From an uncultured Clostridium sp. (GTDB taxonomy: Bacteria > Bacillota > Clostridia > TANB77 > CAG-508), in NCBI GenBank assembly GCA_900552135.1, contig URYN01000006.1, forward strand, positions 55,081 through 119,080: DNA of 64,000 nucleotides, read 5' to 3'. The position numbers and the translations under genes are program-made. A model generated the notes under the pieces. That model worked only from the letters and a program-made list of their open reading frames with translations. It searched no databases and was not told where the DNA came from. Each line of letters opens with the position of its first letter. Position 1 is the stretch's first letter. Positions 47,990-56,374 of the stretch are shown in pieces.

Positions 47990-48739
47990 TTACAATTTAA
48001 ATATAGTAAGACCATATACTAAAATAACAATTAAGATTCCCATGCAAGCTCCAAATGCAACTTCAGCTTTTGTTCTAGCATTGTTATATAATCTATTTCC
48101 TGCTATTAAAACAGATAAAACTAGAGCAAGTGAAAATGTTATAATGTCTCTGCTATTTATCCATATTGCTGTAAGTGCTGCAAAAGCTATTGCCGTTTGT
48201 CCGCTTGGAACAAATCCCTCTTTTATTAATTCTCCTCTTTGTTTCTTTCTAGAGCAACTTGCTTTGATCGCGATTACTGCTATTATAACAAGTAATATTG
48301 CAACAAAAGCTAAGTGTGTAGGAGATTTTACCATATTATTAAATATACTATCACTTATAGCTTTAATATTTTCTTTGTTAAAGAATATAAAATATCCAAC
48401 TACTAATGCATTACAAGCTGCAAGCACAACTGCTCCAGCTGCAACGTCTTTTGCAATCTTAGCCTTTGGGTGGTACACATCAACAAATAAATCTACCACT
48501 GTTTCTATCGCCGTGTTTATCATTTCTGCAAATATTACCATAAAAACAGCAAATACTAAGCATAAAAACTCGGTTGTATTAAGCCCATAGAAAAGTGAAA
48601 GCATCATTATAATAACTGCAAGCACTAATTGTATTCTAATATTTCTTTGTGTTGTAGCTGCATAAATTATACCATTTACAGCATTATTACAAGCTTCTAT
48701 AAAATTATCATTCTTTAATTTGTGGTCATCTTTTTTCAT
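47990..48739 (-). CDS. DgkA (undecaprenol/diacylglycerol kinase) fused to a PAP2-like domain
   Basis: Residues 1-125 are a DgkA-type lipid kinase (three helices; AEMINTAIETVVDL with the metal-binding Glu residues, about 71-84), in Gram-positives mostly an undecaprenol kinase feeding the cell-wall carrier. Residues about 135-249 form a PAP2-like membrane domain. That second domain has PSGQTAIAF where PAP2 enzymes have PSGH, and NRLYNNARTKAEVAFG where they have an R-x5-H-x3-D/E motif, so both catalytic His residues are replaced. It follows ybeY by 35 bp, a usual clostridial order. Confidence 0.88.
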   Translation of the reverse strand: MKKDDHKLKNDNFIEACNNAVNGIIYAATTQRNIRIQLVLAVIIMMLSLFYGLNTTEFLCLVFAVFMVIFAEMINTAIETVVDLFVDVYHPKAKIAKDVAAGAVVLAACNALVVGYFIFFNKENIKAISDSIFNNMVKSPTHLAFVAILLVIIAVIAIKASCSRKKQRGELIKEGFVPSGQTAIAFAALTAIWINSRDIITFSLALVLSVLIAGNRLYNNARTKAEVAFGACMGILIVILVYGLTIFKL

Positions 48740-48774
48740 AAAAAATCCTTCTATTTCACTTTTTTTATTTTATC

Positions 48775-49266
48775 TTAATCTCTTGTAATGTTTAATTTAT
48801 TTAAAATATTTTCCTCTTTTGGTCTCATTATAACTTTGTCTTCTTCCTTTATATGGTCATAACCCATTACATGATAAAAACCATGAACAACCATATATGC
48901 AAGTTCTCTTTCAACACTATGTCCATATTCTTTAGCTTGTTCTATTACTCTTGGAATAGAAATCATAATATCTCCAAGAACATCTTCAACTTCTATTTCT
49001 TCGTTCTTACTTTCTTCAATTAAATTATCTATCTCTTCTTTTTGGAACATTGGAAAAGATAACACATCTGTCTCTTTATCTATCTCTCTGTATGTTTTAT
49101 TTGTTTGTCTAATAGTTTCTGGATTTGTTAAAATAATATTTAAGTATAGATTTGTTTTTTCAAGATGTTCTTCTTCAAAGCATGTTCTTACTACCTTTTG
49201 TATTAATTCTTTGTACTCTTCATTTTCTTGAATATCTGAGAATTCAATTTGTGCGTAATTTTCCAA
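48775..49266 (-). CDS. ybeY: Endoribonuclease YbeY
   Basis: Metal-dependent RNase for 16S rRNA 3'-end maturation and ribosome quality control. 163 residues with TDVLSFPMF and the zinc motif HGFYHVMGYDH (H-x3-H-x5-H, about 131-141). The usual neighbours dgkA (after) and, at some distance, era and recO are present. Confidence 0.96.
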   Translation of the reverse strand: MENYAQIEFSDIQENEEYKELIQKVVRTCFEEEHLEKTNLYLNIILTNPETIRQTNKTYREIDKETDVLSFPMFQKEEIDNLIEESKNEEIEVEDVLGDIMISIPRVIEQAKEYGHSVERELAYMVVHGFYHVMGYDHIKEEDKVIMRPKEENILNKLNITRD

Positions 49267-49304
49267 TTTAATTTTCCTTTCTACATTATCTGTATTTATA
49301 TATT

Positions 49305-49333
49305 TCGCTCGAAGGAAAAATTCTTTCGAGCGA
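49305..49333. terminator. Hairpin between the unknown gene and ybeY
   Basis: TCGCTCGAA (49305-49313) and TTCGAGCGA (49325-49333) form a 9-bp perfect stem. There is no strong U-run on the minus strand, so it may be a weak terminator or an mRNA-stabilising structure. Confidence 0.5.
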
Positions 49334-49362
49334 TATTTCTAGTGATAATTTGAGGCCTGCAA

Positions 49363-50589
49363 TTATATTACTGCTTTTTCTTTAACCTCATTTTTTCCTA
49401 TTTTCACATAATTTGCATTTGAACTGCAACTATTCTTTAATTGTTTCATTGCTCCCAATGCAACCAATTTTGTTTTATAGAATTTCACAATTCTACAATA
49501 TCTATTTACATTGCTATAAGCAACCTCTAGCTCTTTCTTCAAGAATAAAATCTCTTTCTGTTTTGAATATTCCATGTAGTCTCTTTCTTTAAGTTCATTT
49601 ATCTTAGAATATTGAGCATAGAATTTCTTGTATTCTTCTCTATCTTGAGGCCTGTCCCAATAAATTTTTGTAGATAATAGACGTAAATTGTAATCGTCTA
49701 TTATATTAATAAGTAGTCCATAGGCTTTTTCTTGCTTTCTTGCAATCTTTGTATCCATAATTAATGTTCTAGCATCTACTAAAAGTTTTTCATAGCATTG
49801 CTCTGCAATAACAAGTGGTAAACTGTGTGTAAATAACTTTCTACTTATTCCAAGTAATATCATATTTTTTTCTATAATATCATTTTGATCTAACTTACCA
49901 ACTGTAAATCTTTCGAAGTTTTTATAATCTGCAAATATATCTTTATAAATTTTATTATCTGGTTCTTCTTGCATTTTTATTGGCAATATGTCAGTTATAT
50001 ATTCTTCCACTGTTTGGAATATTTTATTGTATATTACATCCTTTTCTTGATTTGTTAAATTTTCTGAAAGTTTAACAGAATAATTCTTTAAAAGCTTCTT
50101 ATATAAGGCCTCCATTCTTGTTCCATAAAAAGGCTCAAACTTTTGCAATAATTTTTCTTTATTCAATTCCTTTACAGTATCATAATCAAGTTGAATTAAA
50201 AATATTTGTTTTCTATATTTATATTCTAAATATTCTATATCTTTTAAATGTATAACCATATAATATTTAGACAATGCCTCTTTTTCAAATGCTGTTGCAG
50301 TATTATTTTTTACCTTTGTATATACACTATCCATTATGTGTTTATCAATAGCCTCTAAGTATAGAGAAAATGCATCCTCATACTTTTTCTCAATTTCGGC
50401 AAATTTAGGAGAATTTTCCTCCTGTGCTTCTAAAGTGCTTTCATAACCTTTTAAAACATTGTTTCTCTTCATAGAAATTATTAATCCGTTAATTCCTATT
50501 TTTGTTGGTGTAAGTAGTTTTGTTATAGTATTTGTTATCTTTGTAAAAAATTTTTTATCCGCGTAAACTCTAAGACTTTTTTCTTCCAT
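49363..50589 (-). CDS. Unknown 408-residue protein in the yqfD-ybeY interval
   Basis: I do not recognise this protein. It is basic, mostly alpha-helical, without signal peptide or membrane segment, and Tyr/Lys-rich. Recurrent helices such as SPKFAEIEKKYEDAFSLYLEA and a 290-370 helical stretch suggest an extended helical fold. AAAGGA before the ATG at 50589 fixes the start. It follows yqfD by 13 bp and so belongs to the yqfC-yqfD operon. In Firmicutes the place between yqfD and ybeY is normally taken by phoH (ybeZ) and often yqfF; neither is present. No ATPase motif is seen, so it is not a PhoH variant. Confidence 0.75.
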   Translation of the reverse strand: MEEKSLRVYADKKFFTKITNTITKLLTPTKIGINGLIISMKRNNVLKGYESTLEAQEENSPKFAEIEKKYEDAFSLYLEAIDKHIMDSVYTKVKNNTATAFEKEALSKYYMVIHLKDIEYLEYKYRKQIFLIQLDYDTVKELNKEKLLQKFEPFYGTRMEALYKKLLKNYSVKLSENLTNQEKDVIYNKIFQTVEEYITDILPIKMQEEPDNKIYKDIFADYKNFERFTVGKLDQNDIIEKNMILLGISRKLFTHSLPLVIAEQCYEKLLVDARTLIMDTKIARKQEKAYGLLINIIDDYNLRLLSTKIYWDRPQDREEYKKFYAQYSKINELKERDYMEYSKQKEILFLKKELEVAYSNVNRYCRIVKFYKTKLVALGAMKQLKNSCSSNANYVKIGKNEVKEKAVI

Positions 50590-50602
50590 ATATCTCATCC
50601 TT

Positions 50603-51787
50603 TCAAAATACTATTTTTTCTTTTGTCCCTATATTTTCTAAAACTTCATAAGTAACCTCTGCCTCAACGTAACCATTCTCTGCGTAAGTGTTTATGTACT
50701 TTTGTAACACTTCATCGTTAGCCTCTACTTCTTTTTCAATTTCTTGTGACGCTTTTTCTATTGCAATCTGCTTAGCCTCTTCAGTTCCGTAAGTAATTTG
50801 GTTTTCTATTACCTCTGAATTTTTAATTTTTATTAACTCGATTGGCAAATAAAAATTAGAAAATATTTTAAGTTCATTGCACGTTTCTATTGTATCATAT
50901 TTTTCAAATTTTGAAAGGGTTTTGAAGAAATTTATTGTAAAATTATTAAATTTTATTTTATATTTTTCTTCTGTGTTACCTGTAACCTGCTCTACAACTT
51001 GATTTAGCTCAACTCTTTCTTTTTTAGTGTACCACACCTTTGCCTTTACTTCGCCTTCAGCATGAACATATCTGGTTCCGGTGTATTTTCCTTCCATCCA
51101 GCCTGCAATTAGAATACTACCCTTTGTTACAACATCTCCCTCCTTCACTAGGGGCACACCATTTTGAGCACTTATTTTTACAATTTGAGCGTCTTTTGTT
51201 GCAACAATATTACAGTAATCTTCTTCATTTATTATTTCAGGTTTAGCCTCTGCCTCAACAATTTTTACAACAGCATTTGTTCCATCTACTGAAATTCCAA
51301 TCCAAGCTATATCTCTTCTCTCGAGTCTAATTTCATTTATAATTTTTTGTTTATCAATTTTATCTTTTAAAGTTCCTGTTTTTAATCCTTTTGAATTTAA
51401 TAATTCACTAATCTCCGCTTCTTGTATCTTGTTCAATCCTTCTATTTGAATATTCCATACAAATCTTGATAAAACAACAAGACACAAAATTATAAGAAGA
51501 ATTATAATGAAGAAAATTTTTCTTTTTTTATATTTTTGTAGTACAAAGGGAAGCCCTCTTTTGTGCTGAACTTGTATTTGGCACTGAGTATCTTGTGCAA
51601 AATTGCATAATGTTTCAAAGTCTTTCATTCCAACATTCATGTATGCAATCGTTGACTTTTCTCTTTTAATATTCCAGAATAAAATCTTATTGTTTACGCA
51701 TTTATTCATAAATCTTTCAATAGAATAGCCCTCTATTTTTACATTTATGTATCCAATTAGATATTTTAGAAGAATTTTAAAAAACAT
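50603..51787 (-). CDS. yqfD: Sporulation protein YqfD
   Basis: Stage IV-type sporulation membrane protein found in spore-forming Firmicutes. 394 residues; N-terminal soluble segment with the family pattern FLNKCVNNKILFWNIKRE-like (here RFMNKCVNNKILFWNIKRE), a membrane helix about 92-112 (IFFIIILLIILCLVVLSRF), and the exterior portion with GLNKIQEAEISELLNSKGLKTG and RDIAWIGISVDGTNAVV. Stop codon is TGA, which shows that TGA is an ordinary stop in this genome. It follows yqfC by 19 bp. Confidence 0.93.
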   Translation of the reverse strand: MFFKILLKYLIGYINVKIEGYSIERFMNKCVNNKILFWNIKREKSTIAYMNVGMKDFETLCNFAQDTQCQIQVQHKRGLPFVLQKYKKRKIFFIIILLIILCLVVLSRFVWNIQIEGLNKIQEAEISELLNSKGLKTGTLKDKIDKQKIINEIRLERRDIAWIGISVDGTNAVVKIVEAEAKPEIINEEDYCNIVATKDAQIVKISAQNGVPLVKEGDVVTKGSILIAGWMEGKYTGTRYVHAEGEVKAKVWYTKKERVELNQVVEQVTGNTEEKYKIKFNNFTINFFKTLSKFEKYDTIETCNELKIFSNFYLPIELIKIKNSEVIENQITYGTEEAKQIAIEKASQEIEKEVEANDEVLQKYINTYAENGYVEAEVTYEVLENIGTKEKIVF

Positions 51788-51806
51788 TCTTTCACCTTCA
51801 TCCTAC

Positions 51807-52097
51807 TCACTCAATTTTTTCAAAGTCAACCGTCTCTATATCGCCTGTTATCATTATGTCATCAGAAGTCATCTCTCCCAAATGAAGATTCATTCCATTT
51901 ATATTTATAATTCCTGTATATGTTTTTATTCTTATATATATGTCTTGGTATTCCAATATAGCCTTATAATTTTCTATAAGCATTTGATTGAATCCTGCAA
52001 TAGTTACCTTGGGCTCATTCGTAGAAATCTCCTTTGGAACTTCTAGAATTCTATCAAGAACTCTCTCCTTTTTTCTTTTAGAAACACTCTTTCTCAT
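51807..52097 (-). CDS. yqfC: Sporulation protein YqfC
   Basis: 96 residues matching the YqfC family: basic N-terminus, then PKEISTNEPKVTIAGFNQMLIENYKAIL and the central GIININGMNLHLGEMTSDDIMITG. Made in the mother cell (sigma-E) in Bacillus. It forms an operon with yqfD, whose function it shares in an unknown way. Stop is TGA. Confidence 0.92.
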   Translation of the reverse strand: MRKSVSKRKKERVLDRILEVPKEISTNEPKVTIAGFNQMLIENYKAILEYQDIYIRIKTYTGIININGMNLHLGEMTSDDIMITGDIETVDFEKIE

Positions 52098-52241
52098 CTC
52101 TATTTATAATTAGCCTTTTATAAAAATTCAAAAATTATAAAATTCACAATCTTAGTATTCCGTAGTCTATATTTGTAAAGTAATTTTCAAAATGCAAAGC
52201 ATTGTTTTTTAGCTAATTAACCTTCCTTTCTATTATTTTCT

Positions 52242-53075
52242 TTATTCAAACTCGTCAATATTTCTGAATTCATAACCCATTTGCTTAATTTGTTTTATTA
52301 CATCATCTAGAATATTTGCATTATCCTTTGAAGTAGCGTGTAATAGCATAATCTCTCCGTTATGAACATTATCTAAAATCTTTTTCTTGCCATACTCTTC
52401 TCTACCTTGCTTTTTTTCATCCCAGTCATCATAAGCAAATGACCACATTACTGTTTTATATCCAAGCGTATTTGTGTATGCCACTGTTCTCTCACTATAT
52501 TCTCCCTTTGGTGGTCTAATAAACTTCATCTCGTACCCAAACTTTCCGCTTATAGCCGAATGCAGGTCCATTACCTCCTTATTTATCGTCTCTAAAGAGC
52601 ACGATGGCATACTCTTGTGATTAACAGTATGATTTCCTATTATATGTCCTTCATCAATCATCTGCTTTACCAAATCAGCTTGTGTATTAACATAGTGTGC
52701 AGTTATAAAAAAAGTTGCCTTAACATCATTATTTTTTAGAACCTCTAAAATCTTAGACGTATATCCCGCTTCGTATCCCAAATCAAAGGTTAAGTACACC
52801 TTTTTCTTATCTTTATTGCCCATATAAATTCCCTGATATTTATCCATTATAGCCTTGTTCTTAGAGCCAACATCGGGTTGATTATGGTTATCACTACGTT
52901 TAATTCCCCAACCAATTTTAGAATTAGGAAGTAACTCAATACTAGAAAGCTCTCCACTTGTACTTACTGTTCTATTTTCCGCTTTATTAACACTTTGTGC
53001 AACAAAAATAGTAAGCCCCATTACAATAGCAAAACAGCATAAGGTTATTATATCTTTTAATCTAAAAACTCTCAT
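52242..53075 (-). CDS. pdaA: Polysaccharide deacetylase, PdaA-like
   Basis: NodB-family enzyme. N-terminal anchor (about 6-28), then GWGIKRSDNHNQPD and YQGIYMGNKDKKKVYLTFD, a layout typical of PdaA, the muramic delta-lactam-forming N-acetylmuramoyl deacetylase of spore cortex. Metal/catalytic motifs: TFDLGYE (Asp), GNHTVNH (H-x3-H), RPPKGEYS and MLLHAT. Second motif-1 Asp is replaced by Leu-Gly as in PdaA-type NG/LG variants. The longest frame starts with TTG at 53096; GGAG 9 bases before the ATG at 53075 is the better start. Its neighbours yqfC/yqfD support a sporulation role. Confidence 0.87.
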   Translation of the reverse strand: MRVFRLKDIITLCCFAIVMGLTIFVAQSVNKAENRTVSTSGELSSIELLPNSKIGWGIKRSDNHNQPDVGSKNKAIMDKYQGIYMGNKDKKKVYLTFDLGYEAGYTSKILEVLKNNDVKATFFITAHYVNTQADLVKQMIDEGHIIGNHTVNHKSMPSCSLETINKEVMDLHSAISGKFGYEMKFIRPPKGEYSERTVAYTNTLGYKTVMWSFAYDDWDEKKQGREEYGKKKILDNVHNGEIMLLHATSKDNANILDDVIKQIKQMGYEFRNIDEFE

Positions 53076-53208
53076 TGTATACATCTCCATTTCCAATAAA
53101 TATTTTTATAAATTTTATGATTATTATTTAATATTATTACTTACTTTTAAAGTGATATATTTATTTTGCAGATTTCGACATTTTTAAATAATTTTTTTCA
53201 TTTTACTA

Positions 53209-53237
53209 TTGACAATATCGCATATTTGGAATATATT
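53209..53237 (+). promoter_or_regulatory. Promoter of agrAC
   Basis: TTGACA (53209-53214), 17 bases, TATATT (53232-53237), about 75 bp before the agrA ATG. In the same divergent region a single Spo0A-like box TTCGACA lies at 53174-53180; with one copy only, its meaning is doubtful. Confidence 0.75.
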
Positions 53238-53311
53238 TAGAATGTCATTGGAAAAAAATGGGTATTTTGTCAAAACTTACAGAAAACTAGAATTTAAAAG
53301 GAGGAAAATAA

Positions 53312-54031
53312 ATGATAAATTTTGCATTGTGCGACGATAACGCTTCTATATTAGCAACATTAAAAGAAATGCTAGAAAAAATATTCTTAAAACACGATTA
53401 CAAAGCAAAAATTGCTTTTTCTTCTACAAATCCCGAAGAACTCATGAAGTACATTGACAATAACAATGTTGATGTTTTATTTTTAGACATTGATTTGAAT
53501 TCAAAATTTAACGGAATTGAAATTGCAAAACAAATTAGAGCACATAACAAATCAATATATATAATTTTCATTACAGCACACATTGAATATGTTGTTTCAG
53601 CTTATGAATGTAAAACTTTCGATTTTATATATAAGCCATTTAACAGAAGAAAAATTGAAAAAACAATTCAACGACTAGTGGATGACATTCGAAATAATTT
53701 AACCACTTTCTTGAATCTATCCAAAAGCAAGCAAATAATAAATCAACGAGCAATAAATTATATAGAAAAATCAGGAGCAAAAACAATTTATAACTTGAAT
53801 TCTGGTACAGTTGAAGTTTATGGTTCATTTAATCAAATACTCAATAACTTACCAAAAACATTTGTAAGATGTCATAAATCTTTTATTGTAAATATTGAGA
53901 ACATTAGTAAAGTAGACTTGAAAAGTAGCACAATTCACTTTAATTCATCGCCAGACTCAGTCTGTTTTATCGGTTTGAAATATAAAAATCAATTTTTGGA
54001 GGTACTAAATAATTATGGAATTTTTAAATAA
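53312..54031 (+). CDS. agrA: LytTR-family response regulator, AgrA-like
   Basis: Cytoplasmic response regulator of a peptide quorum-sensing system. 239 residues: receiver domain 1-125 with DDNAS, the phospho-acceptor Asp in VLFLDIDLNSKFNG (about 57), Thr/Ala switch FITAHIEY and Lys in YKPFN (about 109); LytTR DNA-binding domain about 145-236 (INYIEKSGAKTIYNLN ... FVRCHKSFIVNIENI). AGGAGG 7 bases before the ATG. It overlaps agrC by 17 bp. Regulator-first order is the reverse of the staphylococcal agrBDCA arrangement. Confidence 0.93.
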   Translation: MINFALCDDNASILATLKEMLEKIFLKHDYKAKIAFSSTNPEELMKYIDNNNVDVLFLDIDLNSKFNGIEIAKQIRAHNKSIYIIFITAHIEYVVSAYECKTFDFIYKPFNRRKIEKTIQRLVDDIRNNLTTFLNLSKSKQIINQRAINYIEKSGAKTIYNLNSGTVEVYGSFNQILNNLPKTFVRCHKSFIVNIENISKVDLKSSTIHFNSSPDSVCFIGLKYKNQFLEVLNNYGIFK

Positions 54032-55325
54032 TATATGGATTGCATTAACAACACCAAATGCACAATTAATAGATATAATTTCTATTCCTTTAACGATGCT
54101 AGAATTATATCTAACAATGGAGCTTTTCATAAGCCTTTTGAGCATCGATTCAACAAAGAAGCAGAAAATAATATATTTAGCAATTACTATACCGTTAGGT
54201 CTTCTTTGGAATTTTGTAGTTCCAAAACCTTATAGTAATATTATTACTCTTATTTCTACACCTATTATAATCATGTGCGTATTCAAGATAAGTATATTCA
54301 GAGCACTGTTAGCAGAGTTCTTACCAGTTGTAATTATAACAGTTTTAGAAACTATATTAACAAGATTTCTTCTTGTGTCTTTTAACATTAATTATTTAGG
54401 TTGTGCAAACATTCCTTTATTTAGATTTGGAACCACAACATTTATTTATGTAATATTATTTGTTATATGCCAAATTTCTAAAAAGAAAAATATAAATATT
54501 ACTGTGTTTGATAACATTAATAAACGTAGCAAACTAATTCTATTATCTAATATGATCGTTGCTTTAGTTGTAATATTTATGCAAATGTATTTAATCGGTT
54601 ACTATAATGATACACTTCCTTCTTTTATAGTATTCTTAAACATACTTTTCCTAGTCGCATATTTTGTTATAAACTTTTATAGTATTGCAAAGACAATGAG
54701 TTTACAAAAGACTCAAGTAGATTTAGAACAAGAAAAACAGTATAATAAAACTCTACAAATTTTACATGATAATTTAAGAGCATTCAAACATGATTTTGCT
54801 AATATCATATCAGGTATTGGTGGTTATGTTGAAACAGATGATATGGAAGGATTAAAGAAATATTACAAACAATTACTTCAAGATTGTAATCAAGTAAATA
54901 ATCTAGGTTCATTGAATCCCGACAGTATCAATAGCCCTGCAGTTTACGCAGTACTTGCTAACAAATATTATAAAGCTGATTCAGCCGGAATAAAAATTTC
55001 TCTTGATAGCTTTATAGACTTTAATCATTTATATATGGGTATTTATGAATTCACAAGAATTCTTGGAATATTAATGGATAATGCAATCGAAGCAGCTTCT
55101 GAATGTGATAATAAATATATTCATGTTGAAATAAGAAATGATGATAGTAGAAATAGACAATTATTAATAGTTGAAAATACATTTAAGAATAAAGATATTA
55201 ATGTAGATAAAATTTATGAAAAAGGTTATTCTACAAAACCTCATAATACTGGATTAGGATTATGGGAAGTAGAAAAAATATTGAAGAAAAACAAAAATGT
55301 AACAAGATTTACAAGCAAAGATTGA
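54015..55325 (+). CDS. agrC: Sensor histidine kinase, AgrC-like, slightly truncated
   Basis: Membrane receptor for the cyclic peptide signal. About six membrane helices in residues 1-215, then a dimerisation helix with the phosphorylatable His in RAFKHDFANIISG (about 260) and a GHKL ATPase domain with LMDNAIEAASE (N box) and TGLGLWEV (G box). It ends VTRFTSKD at a TGA; the same frame continues DLFKQQIEIYKE to TAA at 55362-55364, which looks like the lost last strand of the domain. So 12 residues may have been cut by a nonsense mutation. The Shine-Dalgarno GGAGG lies within agrA. Confidence 0.9.
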   Translation: MEFLNNIWIALTTPNAQLIDIISIPLTMLELYLTMELFISLLSIDSTKKQKIIYLAITIPLGLLWNFVVPKPYSNIITLISTPIIIMCVFKISIFRALLAEFLPVVIITVLETILTRFLLVSFNINYLGCANIPLFRFGTTTFIYVILFVICQISKKKNINITVFDNINKRSKLILLSNMIVALVVIFMQMYLIGYYNDTLPSFIVFLNILFLVAYFVINFYSIAKTMSLQKTQVDLEQEKQYNKTLQILHDNLRAFKHDFANIISGIGGYVETDDMEGLKKYYKQLLQDCNQVNNLGSLNPDSINSPAVYAVLANKYYKADSAGIKISLDSFIDFNHLYMGIYEFTRILGILMDNAIEAASECDNKYIHVEIRNDDSRNRQLLIVENTFKNKDINVDKIYEKGYSTKPHNTGLGLWEVEKILKKNKNVTRFTSKD

Positions 55326-55392
55326 GATTTATTTAAGCAACAAATAGAAATATATAAGGAATAATTTACATTACTATTAAAATATTTAAGGT

Positions 55393-55424
55393 ACACAATA
55401 AAAAATTTTATTGTGTATTTTTTT
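55393..55424 (+). terminator. Terminator of agrAC
   Basis: ACACAATAAAA (55393-55403) and TTTTATTGTGT (55406-55416) followed by ATTTTTTTT; a perfect 11-bp stem. Confidence 0.85.
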
Positions 55425-55470
55425 ATAATTCATGGCTATAGATATAATTTTTCTTTTTATAACCGCATTG

Positions 55471-55501
55471 AAAAATAGAATGAACAAGTCATTCTATTTT
55501 T
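55471..55501 (-). terminator. Terminator of agrDB
   Basis: AAAAATAGAATGA (55471-55483) and TCATTCTATTTTT (55489-55501), a perfect 13-bp stem with U-run on the minus strand, 49 bp after the agrD stop. Confidence 0.85.
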
Positions 55502-55549
55502 CGGGTTATTTGTTATTTTGATTTAAGAGTAGAAATTAATCATTGTGGA

Positions 55550-55669
55550 TTAATCTTTTTTTACTAAGCTTGCAGGCATCTTTGGTTGATGTAACATTCC
55601 CCAATAGAAGCATGCTGTGTTGGTAGATTTTGCGTACTTTTCTGCGATTTTTGCTACGAATTTTAACAT
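55550..55669 (-). CDS. agrD: AgrD, cyclic autoinducer peptide precursor
   Basis: A 39-residue gene read by eye from the minus strand. It begins MLKFVAKIAEKYAKSTNTA (amphipathic membrane-targeting helix), followed by CFYWGMLHQPKMPASLVKKD. The Cys plus the trailing QPKxP-x-SL motif is the signature of clostridial AgrD-type precursors: the Cys side chain closes a thiolactone with a residue 4-5 positions on, and AgrB removes the QPK tail. Ring is probably C-F-Y-W-G or C-F-Y-W-G-M. GGGGAGGT lies 6 bases before the ATG. It comes 58 bp after agrB. Confidence 0.93.
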   Translation of the reverse strand: MLKFVAKIAEKYAKSTNTACFYWGMLHQPKMPASLVKKD

Positions 55670-55727
55670 AATTTTACCTCCCCTAGTAAATTAAATTTTT
55701 ATAATAAAGTACCTTTAAAGTACATTA

Positions 55728-56345
55728 TTAACTATTTTTTAAGTAGTTTTCATATCCATATTCATTCTTTGTAATCTTATAAGCAAGTCTAGATATGCAA
55801 ACCGATTCAACTATTACATTTATCAGTAGTATATTTGCAAGTGTGTTATTCTTTATTACTAATGAGCCAATTAACATTATTGTTGCAAATATATAAGATA
55901 ATATTTTCTTAGTTTTTCTTTCTTTTTTTCTCAGTATTGGTAAATTTATTGTGTCCGCTGGTGCGTATAGGCTAATCATTATTATCGAAAATATCCAAGT
56001 TGCAATTATAATTATGTATTTTAAATATATCGGCTCTATAACCATATATTTGCTTATCAGTACATTTCCATAATAAACTGTAAAAGTTCCAATTAAACAT
56101 CCTATATTTGTTTTAAGATGAAATCCTCCAGCCATTACTTTATATGGAAGCATTGTTAAGTATGCAAATACTACCAGCCAGCCAATTTTTAAAATAATTG
56201 CTACTACTACAAGTAGTATTAACTTTGGAATTTCCCCTATTATAATTTCCAGTCCATATTTTATTACTTCAGCCCTTTCGTTATCTACTTCAGGCATCTG
56301 TTCTTGTATTTTCTTTGTAAGGGATTTGCAAATTTTTTCTATCAA
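55728..56345 (-). CDS. agrB: AgrB, autoinducer-processing membrane peptidase
   Basis: Polytopic membrane cysteine endopeptidase that cleaves and cyclises AgrD. 205 residues, about five or six helices, with the catalytic His and Cys in GGFHLKTNIGC (about 75-85), preceded by PYKVMAGG as usual. The start is a TTG with GAGGTGAG just upstream. agrD follows on the same strand; the sensor and regulator are on the opposite strand, converging. 56346-56560 upstream holds only a weak promoter. Confidence 0.93.
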   Translation of the reverse strand: MIEKICKSLTKKIQEQMPEVDNERAEVIKYGLEIIIGEIPKLILLVVVAIILKIGWLVVFAYLTMLPYKVMAGGFHLKTNIGCLIGTFTVYYGNVLISKYMVIEPIYLKYIIIIATWIFSIIMISLYAPADTINLPILRKKERKTKKILSYIFATIMLIGSLVIKNNTLANILLINVIVESVCISRLAYKITKNEYGYENYLKNS

Positions 56346-56374
56346 TTTTGCTCACCTCTCTTTTAACTGTCCTT

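Noticed and set aside
49363..50589. The gene before ybeY as a divergent PhoH
   Set aside because: No Walker A or other NTPase motif and no PhoH-like segment; the protein is helical and basic throughout.
53174..53180. Single Spo0A-like box TTCGACA between pdaA and agrA as a firm regulatory site
   Set aside because: One heptamer in AT-rich DNA is weak evidence; no tandem partner at 10 bp. Mentioned only as a possibility.
55323..55325. TGA in agrC as selenocysteine or recoded codon
   Set aside because: yqfC and yqfD end with TGA in normal context, no SECIS-like hairpin is clear right after it, and the family has no Sec/Cys at this place.
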